Below are positions 1-6,914 of a DNA stretch of 15,529 nt, one piece after another. Positions within the stretch are counted from its first letter, which is position 1; each line of letters begins with the position of its first letter. Below the pieces are notes generated by a model, which saw nothing but the letters and a program-made list of their open reading frames with translations, did no database searches and was not told the origin of the DNA. The stretch covers positions 1 through 15,529 of the forward strand of contig JACQUS010000397.1 of assembly GCA_016210125.1 (NCBI GenBank). The letters run 5' to 3'. A program made the position numbers and the translations under genes. Source of the DNA: Chloroflexota bacterium. Its GTDB lineage: Bacteria; Chloroflexota; UBA6077; FW602-bin22; JACQUS01.

Positions 1-1
1 C

Positions 2-205
2 ATCCCCACCGGCACGCGCGAGATGCAGGCGCTGCTTGTGCTCGATCGTGTGGGACAGAACTGGCGGCGCCATTTTCGCGGCTCGTGCCGCTTCGTGCCC
101 CTAGTCGGCGCGGCGGGCTGGCCCGAGGGCGACCAGCCGCCGCCCGAGCCGTTCCCCGCGCCGCCGCACGGCTGCGGCTGGAACGGGCGCAAGCCAACTG
201 CCTAA
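2..205 (+). CDS. pcm: Protein-L-isoaspartate O-methyltransferase, C-terminal end (partial)
   Basis: Open from the left edge of the window to TAA at 203-205; only the last 67 residues are visible. The visible start reads IPTGTREMQALLVLDR and is followed by CRFVPLVGAAGWPEG. This matches how protein-L-isoaspartate methyltransferases (PCMT) end: a beta strand reading 'xxPxGxxxxQxLxxxxR', then 'xRFVPLxG'. The enzyme uses S-adenosylmethionine to methylate isoaspartyl residues in damaged cytoplasmic proteins and so starts their repair. The SAM-binding part lies outside the window. The last 25 or so residues are Pro/Gly-rich and probably disordered. An internal ATG at 23 would cut into the conserved strand, so it is not the true start. 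The family assignment rests on this short C-terminal signature only. A 6-bp GC hairpin follows at 259-281. Confidence 0.66.
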   Translation: MPTGTREMQALLVLDRVGQNWRRHFRGSCRFVPLVGAAGWPEGDQPPPEPFPAPPHGCGWNGRKPTA

Positions 206-258
206 GCCCCAGCGATGAACCAACGAGCGACTATCGCATCGTAGAGGATGGGACGCTT

Positions 259-281
259 CCGGGTCGGCCCTCCTCACCCGG
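259..281 (+). terminator. Possible terminator hairpin after pcm
   Basis: CCGGGT (259-264) pairs perfectly with ACCCGG (276-281) around an 11-nt loop, with two further G-T wobbles possible outside. It lies 54 bp past the pcm stop and ahead of the convergent gene's stop at 314. There is no T tract, so intrinsic termination is only a guess. Confidence 0.25.
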
Positions 282-313
282 GGCTCGCAAACGCGCGCTA
301 TCGGTGAGTCGTG

Positions 314-1180
314 TCAGGGCGATCTCGGTCGGCACGTGAAGACGGCCGGCAGCACCCGCGCACGTGGCGGACACGCGCCACAGCGGAACTCAAACCGGGG
401 GCCTGGCGGCTGCAACTCTATGGTACAGCGGTGCCTCACCCCTTCGCGCCCAGGCACGTCGTAGGAGCACACTAGACCTGCACCTTGTTCGCAACCACAG
501 CGAGGATCGCATAAGAGACAGATGTGGTCGCCCTCTTTCAACTCGCCGCCCGCCCAATCTGAGCAACCGAAGGGCGCGTCGTGTATGTGAACATAATAGA
601 CACAGAACCCGAGCCCTCGCAGTGGCGGCCCAGCCGCAGCGCACGGCACTGGGATGAGAGGGTTCCCAGGCGTAGGTGGCTCACCCGGCACGGGAATCGG
701 GCGAGGGTCACCCGGCCCGGCAATCGGCCCAGGGTAAGTTGGGTCGCCAGGCGCTGGGTCTGTAATTGGGGCCGTCTCGTCCGCTCGTGCCGTCCTCCCG
801 AAGATGGTCCGGCCGAACACCGAGGCAACGAGGGCCCCCAGGCCTGCCTTGAGCACCAATGTCACGACATAGCGTCGATCCCACTCGAACTCCACGGGCG
901 GTTCGTGCGTCACGTTGTACTGCTTGACCGCGCGAAGCGCTGCTGCCACCCGCACCATGTAGGCGACGAGGTGGCTCAGCAGTAAGATCGTGAAGGCGAG
1001 AGCAACGACCAGAGCCAGCATCGATAGGATCGAATCAGGCCACAGAAAGTACAGGAGTATCCCAACGATCCAGCTCACGGGGGTGCCAATAGCCGACGAC
1101 CTCATACATCGGTAGCATCTTCCCAGCTTGGCTGCGAGAAGGTCTCGGATCCTTGCAGGGAAGCGTCTGAGCTGTGCCAC
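314..1180 (-). CDS. Membrane-anchored protein with proline-rich linker and 12-Cys exported domain, function unknown
   Basis: No confident family; I do not assign a function. With GTG at 1180 the protein has 288 residues. Residues 18-26 carry KLGRCYRCM, a CxxC that could bind metal; 34-47 and 51-75 are hydrophobic and look like a TM hairpin. Basic residues follow (77-103), then a third hydrophobic segment (104-121) ending in an ARA-DE sequence at 131-135, which resembles a signal peptidase site. Positive-inside logic puts the rest outside the membrane: a Pro/Gly linker (137-180), then a domain with Cys at 180, 193, 206, 221, 224, 228, 230, 238, 252, 267, 270 and 283. That even number of Cys fits disulfides. 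The KLGRC-x2-CM plus TM-hairpin part reminds me of the small DUF3624 proteins (from memory, unverified). The frame stays open upstream to an ATG at 1402, but those 74 residues are low-complexity and lack a good ribosome site. A G10 run lies just before GTG. The gene is downstream of flagellin on the same strand. Confidence 0.6.
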   Translation of the reverse strand: MAQLRRFPARIRDLLAAKLGRCYRCMRSSAIGTPVSWIVGILLYFLWPDSILSMLALVVALAFTILLLSHLVAYMVRVAAALRAVKQYNVTHEPPVEFEWDRRYVVTLVLKAGLGALVASVFGRTIFGRTARADETAPITDPAPGDPTYPGPIAGPGDPRPIPVPGEPPTPGNPLIPVPCAAAGPPLRGLGFCVYYVHIHDAPFGCSDWAGGELKEGDHICLLCDPRCGCEQGAGLVCSYDVPGREGVRHRCTIELQPPGPRFEFRCGACPPRARVLPAVFTCRPRSP

Positions 1181-1495
1181 GCCCGACCCCCCCCCCACCT
1201 GGCCCACCCGACGGGGACCAAGCGCCTGACGAACTCTCCTCACCACATTCGGCCCATCCAGCGTTCGTCGCACGACGCCCGATCTGCTCGCTGGTCCGCA
1301 CAGGCCAGCCAATCCGTCGACATCTGCAGTAGCTACGCCTGGCGACCTCTGACGTACGAACGAGACGGAGGCGGCGCGCGAGTTTCGCGCTGCCGTCACC
1401 ATCTCCGACGAGAACGAAATCTGCGCAACCGTCGGCCCGTAAGCTACGCGTCCTTCGCCGTTGCGCTCCTCAGAACGACCGCCACGAGCGCGCCT
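1181..1495. other. 315-bp interval between flagellin and the Cys-rich gene, with a C10/G10 homopolymer
   Basis: No convincing gene. It contains the upstream open extension of the Cys-rich protein's frame (ATG at 1402), which reads like non-coding sequence. A run of ten C (1187-1196; G on the transcribed strand) lies 6 bp upstream of the proposed GTG start. I saw no clear terminator hairpin with a T tract after flagellin and no -10 element I would trust. Confidence 0.5.
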
Positions 1496-2317
1496 CTACG
1501 CCCCGGTAATGAGCTGCCGCACGACGTTGGCGTTCAGGTTGCTCTGCGCCAGCGCCGCCGTGCCAACCTGCTGCCGAATCTGGAGCGCCGTCCGCCGCGC
1601 AGCCTCGAAGGCCACGTCGGCATCGCGCAGCCGCGAGATGCCCTCGGCGAGGTTCACGCCGGTCGTCGCCAAGTTGCCCAGCGTGCTCTCGAAGCCGTTC
1701 TGCGCCGCGCCGACGTCCCCCCGCGCCTCGGCGACCTGCGCCAGCGCGGTGTCGATGGACCCCAGCGCGGCGGCGGCGCCGGCCTGCGACCCCACGTTCA
1801 CCCCGGCGACGCCGAGCGCTGCGGCGCGCACGTCCGGCAGCGTGACCTGCGCCGTCTCGCCGTTGGCGCCGGTCTGGACGGTCAGGGGATTCGTCGTGAG
1901 GTCGCCATTGAGTAGCTGCTGGCCGTTGAACTGCGTGTTGTTGCCCACCTGGTTGAGTTGGGCTTCAAGCTGCTGCATCTCGTTCTGAATCGCTCCGCGG
2001 TCGGCATCGCTCAGCACGCTGCTGTTCGCCTGCACGGCCAACTCGCGCATGCGCTGGAGCGTGTCGCTCGTGCTTCCCAGCGCGCCCTCGGCCGTCTGGA
2101 GGACGTTGATGCCCGTTTGGAGGCCGCCGCTCGCCGCGCCGATGCCGCGAAGCTGGCCGGTGATCTGCTCGGCGATGGCCAGCGCGGCCGCGTCGTCCGC
2201 CGCGGTACTCACCCGCAAGCCCGTGGCCAGGCGGCGACTGTTCACGCCTTGCTGGCGGTTGATCTCGCGCAACTGGTTGAGGGTGCTACCGGAGCTGCCG
2301 AGGGGGTTGATGGCCAT
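1496..2317 (-). CDS. fliC: Flagellin, compact D0/D1-only form
   Basis: 273-residue flagellin, the structural subunit of the flagellar filament, which is exported through the flagellar type III apparatus. The ATG at 2317 is chosen because GGAGGAGG lies a few bases upstream (2323-2330) and because the protein then begins MAINPLGSSG, the normal flagellin N-terminus. The N-terminal D0/D1 helices span about 1-138 and include LQRMRELAVQANS at 87-99, the conserved D1 stretch. The C-terminal D1/D0 region (about 180-273) holds SRLRDADVAFE (228-238) and GTAALAQSNLN (252-262). The middle is only about 40 residues, so the variable D2/D3 domains are missing and the filament surface should be thin. No other flagellar gene is in view. 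The downstream gene on the same strand is unrelated. An extended -10 (TGCTATGAT) lies about 65 bp upstream, and there is no obvious sigma-28 promoter. Confidence 0.95.
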   Translation of the reverse strand: MAINPLGSSGSTLNQLREINRQQGVNSRRLATGLRVSTAADDAAALAIAEQITGQLRGIGAASGGLQTGINVLQTAEGALGSTSDTLQRMRELAVQANSSVLSDADRGAIQNEMQQLEAQLNQVGNNTQFNGQQLLNGDLTTNPLTVQTGANGETAQVTLPDVRAAALGVAGVNVGSQAGAAAALGSIDTALAQVAEARGDVGAAQNGFESTLGNLATTGVNLAEGISRLRDADVAFEAARRTALQIRQQVGTAALAQSNLNANVVRQLITGA

Positions 2318-2382
2318 TGTTGCCTCCTCCCGTTGATGTGGGCGAGGCGTCCGTGCGGCCCGCGCGAGTCCGTTCAGCCGCA

Positions 2383-2391
2383 ATCATAGCA
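2383..2391 (-). promoter_or_regulatory. Extended -10 element of the flagellin gene
   Basis: On the minus strand this reads TGCTATGAT, an extended -10 (TGn plus TATGAT), 66 bp upstream of the flagellin ATG. A TTGACA lies at 2402-2397, but only 8 bp away, so it cannot act as the -35 for this -10. No TAAAGTTT/GCCGATAA-like sigma-28 site is present, which suggests transcription by the main sigma factor. Confidence 0.5.
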
Positions 2392-2448
2392 CACGGTGTC
2401 AAGAGCCGCCAGCCGTGCGACCGCAACTTTTCCCCGCCGCGAGCCGTG

Positions 2449-2457
2449 TGCTACACT
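2449..2457 (+). promoter_or_regulatory. Extended -10 element of fabF
   Basis: TGCTACACT, a TGn-TAnnnT extended -10, lies 58 bp upstream of the fabF ATG. There is only a weak TTTTCC at -35 distance. It is divergent from, and 57 bp away from, the flagellin -10. Confidence 0.45.
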
Positions 2458-2515
2458 TCAGGCGCTTCGGCGGGGGTGACACCAGCGGCCCGCCAAGAGA
2501 AGGGATACGGACGGC

Positions 2516-3757
2516 ATGGCCCGACGCGTCGTCGTGACAGGCTTGGGGGTCGTCAGCCCGATCGGCAACGACGTCCCGACGATGTGGGCGAACATGGTCG
2601 CCGGACGCTCCGGCATCGGGCCGATCACGCGCTTCGACGCCGCGGGCTTCGAGTCGCGCATCGCGGGCGAGGTGCGCGACTTCCGCGTCACCGAATATCT
2701 GGAGGTCAAAGAGGCGCGGCGGATGGACCGCTTCGCGCACTACGCTGTCGCCGCGGCCAAGCAGGCGCAGGCCGATGCCGGGCTGGAGGTGACGAGCGCG
2801 AACGCCGACGCCATTGGCGCAGTCCTCGGCTCGGGCATCGGCGGCCTGGAAACGATGTTCGACCAATCCAACGTGCTCCAGACACGCGGGCCGGGGCGGG
2901 TCAGCCCCTTCTCCAGCACGATGATGATCATCAACATCGCACCAGGCCAGGTGGCCATCCACCTCGGCGTCAAGGGCCCAAACTGGGGCATCGTCTCAGC
3001 CTGCGCGACCAGCGCGCACGCCATCGGCGAGGCCTACGAGATCATCCGCCGCGGCGACGCCGAGGCTATGTTCGCTGGCGGCAGCGAGGCGACGATCACG
3101 CCCCTCGGCATCGCGGCATTCACCGCGGCGCGAGCGATCTCGACCTACAACGAGGAGCCTCACAGGGCCTCGCGGCCCTTTGACGCGCGGCGCGACGGCT
3201 TCGTGCTCTCCGAGGGCGGGGCCGTCGTCTTGCTAGAGAGTCTGGAGCTCGCCCGCGCGCGCGGCGCGCCGCGCGTCTACGGCGAGATCATCGGCTACGG
3301 CGCGACGGCCGACGCCTATCACGTCACCGCACCGCCGGAGGGCGCCGAGGGCGCGGTGCGGGCCATGCGGCGCGCGCTGGCCAAAGGCAGTTTGCGGCCC
3401 GAGGAGGTCGAGTACCTCAACGCGCACGGCACATCGACGCCGCTCAACGACAAGAGCGAGACCGAGGCCATCAAGGCCACCTTCGGCGAGTATGCGTATC
3501 GCCTGCCGATCAGCTCGACCAAGTCGATGACCGGCCATATGCTCGGCGCGGCCGGGGCCATCGAGTCCATCGCCTGCCTCATGGCTATGTGTGAAGGCGT
3601 CATCCCGCCGACCATCAACCTCGAGGTGCCGGACCCGGCCTGCGACCTGAACTACACGCCGAACGTGGCCCGCCGCCTCAAGCCCCGCATCACGATGAAC
3701 AACTCGTTCGGATTCGGGGGGCAGAACGCCTGCCTCATCTTCCGCGCCGTCGACTAG
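2516..3757 (+). CDS. fabF: 3-oxoacyl-[acyl-carrier-protein] synthase II (KAS II)
   Basis: 413-residue beta-ketoacyl-ACP synthase II, the usual family length. It condenses malonyl-ACP with a growing acyl-ACP in fatty acid elongation in the cytoplasm. The thiolase-fold catalytic set is complete: Cys163 in SACATSAHAIGEA, His304 in NAHGTSTPLND, Lys336 and His341 in SSTKSMTGHMLGAAGA. The C-terminal glycine loop NSFGFGGQNA is at 396-405. The N-terminal RRVVVTGLGVVSPIGN is typical. The ATG at 2516 has a purine-rich GAGAAGGGA about 10 bases upstream. Other fab genes and the acyl carrier protein gene are not adjacent, which is unusual for fabF. Instead a sensor kinase gene starts 20 bp downstream, so the three genes to 5744 may be cotranscribed. 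FabF rather than FabB is favoured by length and motif context, but the two are close. Confidence 0.95.
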   Translation: MARRVVVTGLGVVSPIGNDVPTMWANMVAGRSGIGPITRFDAAGFESRIAGEVRDFRVTEYLEVKEARRMDRFAHYAVAAAKQAQADAGLEVTSANADAIGAVLGSGIGGLETMFDQSNVLQTRGPGRVSPFSSTMMIINIAPGQVAIHLGVKGPNWGIVSACATSAHAIGEAYEIIRRGDAEAMFAGGSEATITPLGIAAFTAARAISTYNEEPHRASRPFDARRDGFVLSEGGAVVLLESLELARARGAPRVYGEIIGYGATADAYHVTAPPEGAEGAVRAMRRALAKGSLRPEEVEYLNAHGTSTPLNDKSETEAIKATFGEYAYRLPISSTKSMTGHMLGAAGAIESIACLMAMCEGVIPPTINLEVPDPACDLNYTPNVARRLKPRITMNNSFGFGGQNACLIFRAVD

Positions 3758-3777
3758 AGATGGAGTAGCGCCCGGCG

Positions 3778-5169
3778 ATGAGCCTCCGGCGACTGCGCTG
3801 GCTGGCGATCGTCAGTCCGGTGCTGTTCGTGCTGGCGCTGGACCTCGTGCGCCACGGGCCGCTGGCCTGGCTGCGCGACTGGCCCGGCCTGCTGGCGACG
3901 ACAGCCCTGCTGGCCGCCGGCGCGGCGGTCTTCTCGCAGTTCGTCTTCACCGCGGTCGCGCAGCGCGAGCGGACGATCCTGGAGCGCAATCGCGAGCTGT
4001 CCGTGCTCAACGCCGCCAACGCGCGGCTGCTGGCCGAGATGCGCCGCCGCGAGCGCGAGGCGCAGGCGTTGGCCACCATTGGCGGTGAGATCTCGGCGCG
4101 CCTCGACCTGGACGAGACCCTCCAATCGGTCGTCGAGCGCGCGCGCGAGCTGCTCGAGAGCGACGCCGCCGTGCTCAGTCTGGTGGACGAGCGCACCGGC
4201 GAGCTGTTCGTCGCCGCGCACACCGGCCTACGTACCGACCAGCTCGCAGCTCTACGCCTCGAACGCAATGTCGGCCTGGCCGGGCGCGTGCTGGCCAGCG
4301 GCCAGCCAGTCGAGATCGACGACTATGTCGCTGGCGACCTCGGCGCGCCGCAGGCCGATGCGGCAGCACGCGCCGAGGGCCTGCGAGCGCACCTGGCCGT
4401 GCCGCTGCGCGCGGCCGGCGACGTCCTCGGCGTTCTGACCGTCGCGCGGCGCTCCGTGGAGCGCTTCACCGAGCGCGATGTCGAGCTGCTGCTCCGGCTG
4501 GCCAACCAGGCGGCCATCGGCATCCAGAATGCCCGCCTCTACGCCGCCGTGGCCGACCGTGCCACCGCCCTGGCGGCGATGATCCAAGAGATGCACCACC
4601 GCATCAAGAACAACCTCCAGACCGTGGCCGATCTGCTCTCGCTGGAGGCCTTGGAAGGCGGCACCTTGCCGGCCGAGGGTCGGCTGCGCGAGAGCATCGC
4701 CCGCGTGAAGGCCATCGCCGCGGTGCACGAGCTGCTCTCGGCCGACAACGTCGGCGAGACCGACCTGCGCCGACTGGCCGAGGCCGTGCTGGGCGGCGCG
4801 CTGCGGACCATGGGCGCGCCGACGTGCCACGTCGAGGCCGCAGTCCACGGGCCGGCGATCATGGTCTCGTCGAAGCAGGCCACGGCCCTCGCGCTGGTGC
4901 TGAACGAGCTCATCAACAACGCCCTTGCCCACGGCTTCGCCGCGCGCAGCGCCGGCGCGCTGGACGTCGAGCTGGCGGCCAGCGACGGGACCCTGGAGGT
5001 GCGCGTGGCCGACGACGGTGCGGGCCTGCCGCCAGGCTTCGACCTGGCCACGTCGGCGCATCTCGGCTTGCGCATCGTCGGTACGCTAGTCTCGAAAGAC
5101 CTCGGTGGTGGCATCGAACTACGGTCGAGCGCCGGATGCGAGGCCATCGTGAGGTTTCCGCGACAATGA
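3778..5169 (+). CDS. Membrane sensor histidine kinase, GAF plus HisKA_2 plus HATPase
   Basis: 463 residues. Two hydrophobic segments (about 8-24 and 36-59) form a TM hairpin. A charged likely coiled coil (62-97) follows, then a GAF sensor domain (about 98-255). The dimerisation/phosphoacceptor region EMHHRIKNNLQ (271-281) has the HisKA_2 signature, with His273 or His274 as acceptor. The HATPase_c domain has the N box NELINNA (376-382), the G1 box DDGAG (412-416) and a late GLRIV (430-434). It should autophosphorylate and pass phosphate to the ANTAR regulator whose ATG overlaps its stop (ATGA, 5166-5169). HisKA_2 kinases commonly pair with ANTAR regulators, as in EutW/EutV. The GAF ligand cannot be read from sequence. 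The start at 3778 has only a distant GGAG, so translation may be coupled to fabF, 20 bp upstream. Confidence 0.9.
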   Translation: MSLRRLRWLAIVSPVLFVLALDLVRHGPLAWLRDWPGLLATTALLAAGAAVFSQFVFTAVAQRERTILERNRELSVLNAANARLLAEMRRREREAQALATIGGEISARLDLDETLQSVVERARELLESDAAVLSLVDERTGELFVAAHTGLRTDQLAALRLERNVGLAGRVLASGQPVEIDDYVAGDLGAPQADAAARAEGLRAHLAVPLRAAGDVLGVLTVARRSVERFTERDVELLLRLANQAAIGIQNARLYAAVADRATALAAMIQEMHHRIKNNLQTVADLLSLEALEGGTLPAEGRLRESIARVKAIAAVHELLSADNVGETDLRRLAEAVLGGALRTMGAPTCHVEAAVHGPAIMVSSKQATALALVLNELINNALAHGFAARSAGALDVELAASDGTLEVRVADDGAGLPPGFDLATSAHLGLRIVGTLVSKDLGGGIELRSSAGCEAIVRFPRQ

Positions 5170-5744
5170 ACGATCTACGCGTGCTGATCGCCGACGATGA
5201 GAGCATCCGCCTGATGAACCTCGCCGCGCAGCTCCACAGCCTGGGCTGCGAGGTGGTCGGCGAGGCAGCCGACGGCGTGCAGGCCATCGAGCTAGCGCGC
5301 CAGACGAAGCCCGACCTGGTCATCCTCGATATTAAGATGCCCTACCTCGACGGCATTGAGGCTGCGCAGCGCATCACCGCCGAGCGGCCGGTGCCGATCA
5401 TCCTGATCACGGCCTTTGGCGAGCGCGAGCTAGCCGAGCGCGCCATCGAGGCCGGCGTGTTCGGCTATCTCCTCAAGCCCGTAGCCGAGGAGGACCTGCA
5501 CCCTGCCATCATGCTGGCCATGTCGCGTTTCCGCGAGTTCCAGGTCTTGCGCCACGAGCTGGAGAACGTGCGCGAGGCGCTGGAGACGCGCAAGCTCGTG
5601 GAGCAAGCGAAGGGCATCCTGATGGACCGTCTCCACCTGAGCGAGGCGGAGGCCTTCCGGCGCATGCAGGTGCAGAGCCAGCGCGAGAACAAGAAGATGG
5701 CCGACATCGCGCGCGCGATCATCACCGCGGCGAAGGTGATGTAG
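5166..5744 (+). CDS. Response regulator with C-terminal ANTAR RNA-binding domain
   Basis: 192 residues. The receiver domain (about 4-120) has the acidic pair Asp10/Asp11, the phosphoacceptor Asp55 in LVILDIKMP, Thr82 and Lys104 (LLKPV), so it should be phosphorylated normally. A short helical linker leads to an ANTAR domain (about 135-190) with the hallmark KLVEQAKGILMDR and AEAFRRMQVQS, then KKMADIARAII. ANTAR proteins bind paired small hairpins in nascent RNA and prevent terminator formation, so the output is antitermination, not DNA binding. It is translationally coupled to the upstream kinase by a 4-bp overlap. I found no two-hairpin ANTAR target in the window, so the regulated genes probably lie elsewhere. 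Hairpins follow the gene from 5769. Confidence 0.93.
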   Translation: MNDLRVLIADDESIRLMNLAAQLHSLGCEVVGEAADGVQAIELARQTKPDLVILDIKMPYLDGIEAAQRITAERPVPIILITAFGERELAERAIEAGVFGYLLKPVAEEDLHPAIMLAMSRFREFQVLRHELENVREALETRKLVEQAKGILMDRLHLSEAEAFRRMQVQSQRENKKMADIARAIITAAKVM

Positions 5745-6065
5745 CCGTCGGGGCAGGCCCCACCCCACCCCACCTGAGGTGGGACGCGGAGGGGCTTCGC
5801 CCCTCTGCACGCCTGTGTAAGTACTCCTCTCCTGTGAAAATACCCCGCTGGGCGGCTACCCCACCCCACCCCCATGAGGTTGCCAGAGTTCGCCTTCGGC
5901 GACCTCTGGACTCCCCGCCCGCTTTGCTCCCCCTCTCCAGCCGCGCCGGAGAGGGGCCCGGGGGGTGAGGTCCCCCCTGCGGCGCAGCCACTTTTCATCC
6001 ATCGCTGGCGCCGCGCAGCGACATGGGCAACTCCCTAGGTATGGCCGCTGACGAGGAGACTGATG
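5745..6065. repeat. 321-bp convergent intergenic region with hairpins and C-rich blocks (REP-like)
   Basis: No gene. It lies between the converging ends of the ANTAR regulator and pabC. Hairpins: CCCACC/GGTGGG (5769-5783, loop TGA), GAGGGGC/GCCCCTC (5789-5805, loop TTC), a bulged CCAGAG-TCGCC/GGCGA-CTCTGG (5883-5909, loop TTC), CCCCTCTCC/GGAGAGGGG (5930-5956) and GGGGGG/CCCCCC (5960-5977). Two C-rich blocks of the form CCCCACCCCACCCC (5758-5771 and 5859-5872) are each closely followed by TGAGGT, which also forms the loop at 5966-5971. The density of short GC hairpins looks like a mosaic of dispersed repeats of the REP kind, as seen in many GC-rich genomes. Some of the hairpins may end transcription from both sides, but none has a T tract. 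Confidence 0.6.
5789..5805. terminator. Hairpin after the kinase/ANTAR genes
   Basis: Perfect 7-bp GAGGGGC/GCCCCTC stem with a TTC loop, 44 bp after the ANTAR gene's stop. It is directly preceded by a second 6-bp hairpin (5769-5783). No T run follows. It is a possible terminator or a repeat-family hairpin. Confidence 0.3.
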
Positions 6066-6914
6066 TTAGCTCGCACCGGCGACGAAGGCTGCCCACGCTT
6101 CGTCCCACGCCGCGCGCAGCGCCGCGGTCCGCGGGCCGGGGTGACCGTCGCCGATCGCTTGACCGTCCACGGCGACGAGCGGGCGCACGCCGAGCACGGC
6201 GTTCGTCAGGAAGGCCTCCTTGGCCGCCAGCAGGTCGCGCGGGCGCAGGTCGACCTCGCGGGCCGGCATGCCCAGGCCCTGCGCCGCCGTTAGGACGAAG
6301 GCGCGCGCCGTGCCGGGTAGCGCGCCGGCGCGCACCGGCGGCGTCACCAGCGTGCCGTCGAGCACGGCGAAGAGGTTGCTGGTCGTTGCCCCGGCAAGGG
6401 TACCGCGCGTGTTGCGCAGCAGCGCGTCGTCCACTCCGCGCCGCTGCGCCTCCAGCCGCGCCAGCACGCTGCCGGCGTAGCTGAGCGACTTGACGCGGCT
6501 AAGCGGTGAGCGCTCGTCACGCCGCGTCGTCGCGACGATGGCGCGTGCCGGCTCTCCTGGTGGCGGTGCCAGCGGCAGCACGCGCACCACCACGGTGGGG
6601 CGCAAGCCCGGGGGCACCGCGACGCCGCGGCCGGCATCAACGCCGCGGCTGACCGTCAGGCGCACGACGGCCTGCGGCAGCGCGGCCCGCGCCGGGGCGT
6701 CGTCGAGCAGCGCCGGCAGGTCCAGGGCATCGATCGGTAAAGCGAGCAGCAGCGCCCCGGCGCGTAGGCGCGCCAGGTGCGCCTCCCAGCGGTAGACGCG
6801 CCGGCCGGCCGCGCGCATCGTCTCGAACACGCCGTCGCCGAGGGTGAAGCCGCGGTCGAGCGCCGAGATGCGCGGTCCTTCCTCCGGCGCCGGGCTGCCA
6901 TTCACGAAGAGCAT
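6066..6914 (-). CDS. pabC: Aminodeoxychorismate lyase-like class IV aminotransferase fold protein
   Basis: 282-residue fold-type IV PLP enzyme. PabC converts 4-amino-4-deoxychorismate to 4-aminobenzoate and pyruvate in the cytoplasm, for folate. Visible motifs: FVNG start, RGFTLGDGVFETMR (21-34), Lys142 in SRVKSLSYAG as the PLP Schiff-base lysine, TTSNLFAV (177-184) and PGTARAFVL (200-208). The ATG at 6914 overlaps the end of pabB by 13 bp, so the two are translationally coupled, and this supports lyase rather than branched-chain aminotransferase. The frame is open much further upstream, but that part is a shadow of pabB. Odd: where class IV enzymes usually have Glu five residues before this Asn (E-x4-N), this protein has Gly175 (codon GGG). 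That Glu contacts the PLP pyridine nitrogen in known structures, so activity is less certain. Confidence 0.85.
   Translation of the reverse strand: MLFVNGSPAPEEGPRISALDRGFTLGDGVFETMRAAGRRVYRWEAHLARLRAGALLLALPIDALDLPALLDDAPARAALPQAVVRLTVSRGVDAGRGVAVPPGLRPTVVVRVLPLAPPPGEPARAIVATTRRDERSPLSRVKSLSYAGSVLARLEAQRRGVDDALLRNTRGTLAGATTSNLFAVLDGTLVTPPVRAGALPGTARAFVLTAAQGLGMPAREVDLRPRDLLAAKEAFLTNAVLGVRPLVAVDGQAIGDGHPGPRTAALRAAWDEAWAAFVAGAS

Noticed and set aside
314..855. Methylamine dehydrogenase light chain-like identity for the 12-Cys domain
   Set aside because: The Cys count is similar, but only one Trp follows the linker, so the two tryptophans needed for the TTQ cofactor are not present, and there are no other mau genes.
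364..985. Plus-strand open frames opposite the Cys-rich gene
   Set aside because: Arg-rich, no hydrophobic or domain pattern; the minus strand has ordered TM segments and spaced Cys.
2397..2402. TTGACA on the minus strand as the flagellin -35
   Set aside because: It is only 8 bp from the TATGAT -10, and no hexamer 17 bp downstream resembles a -10.
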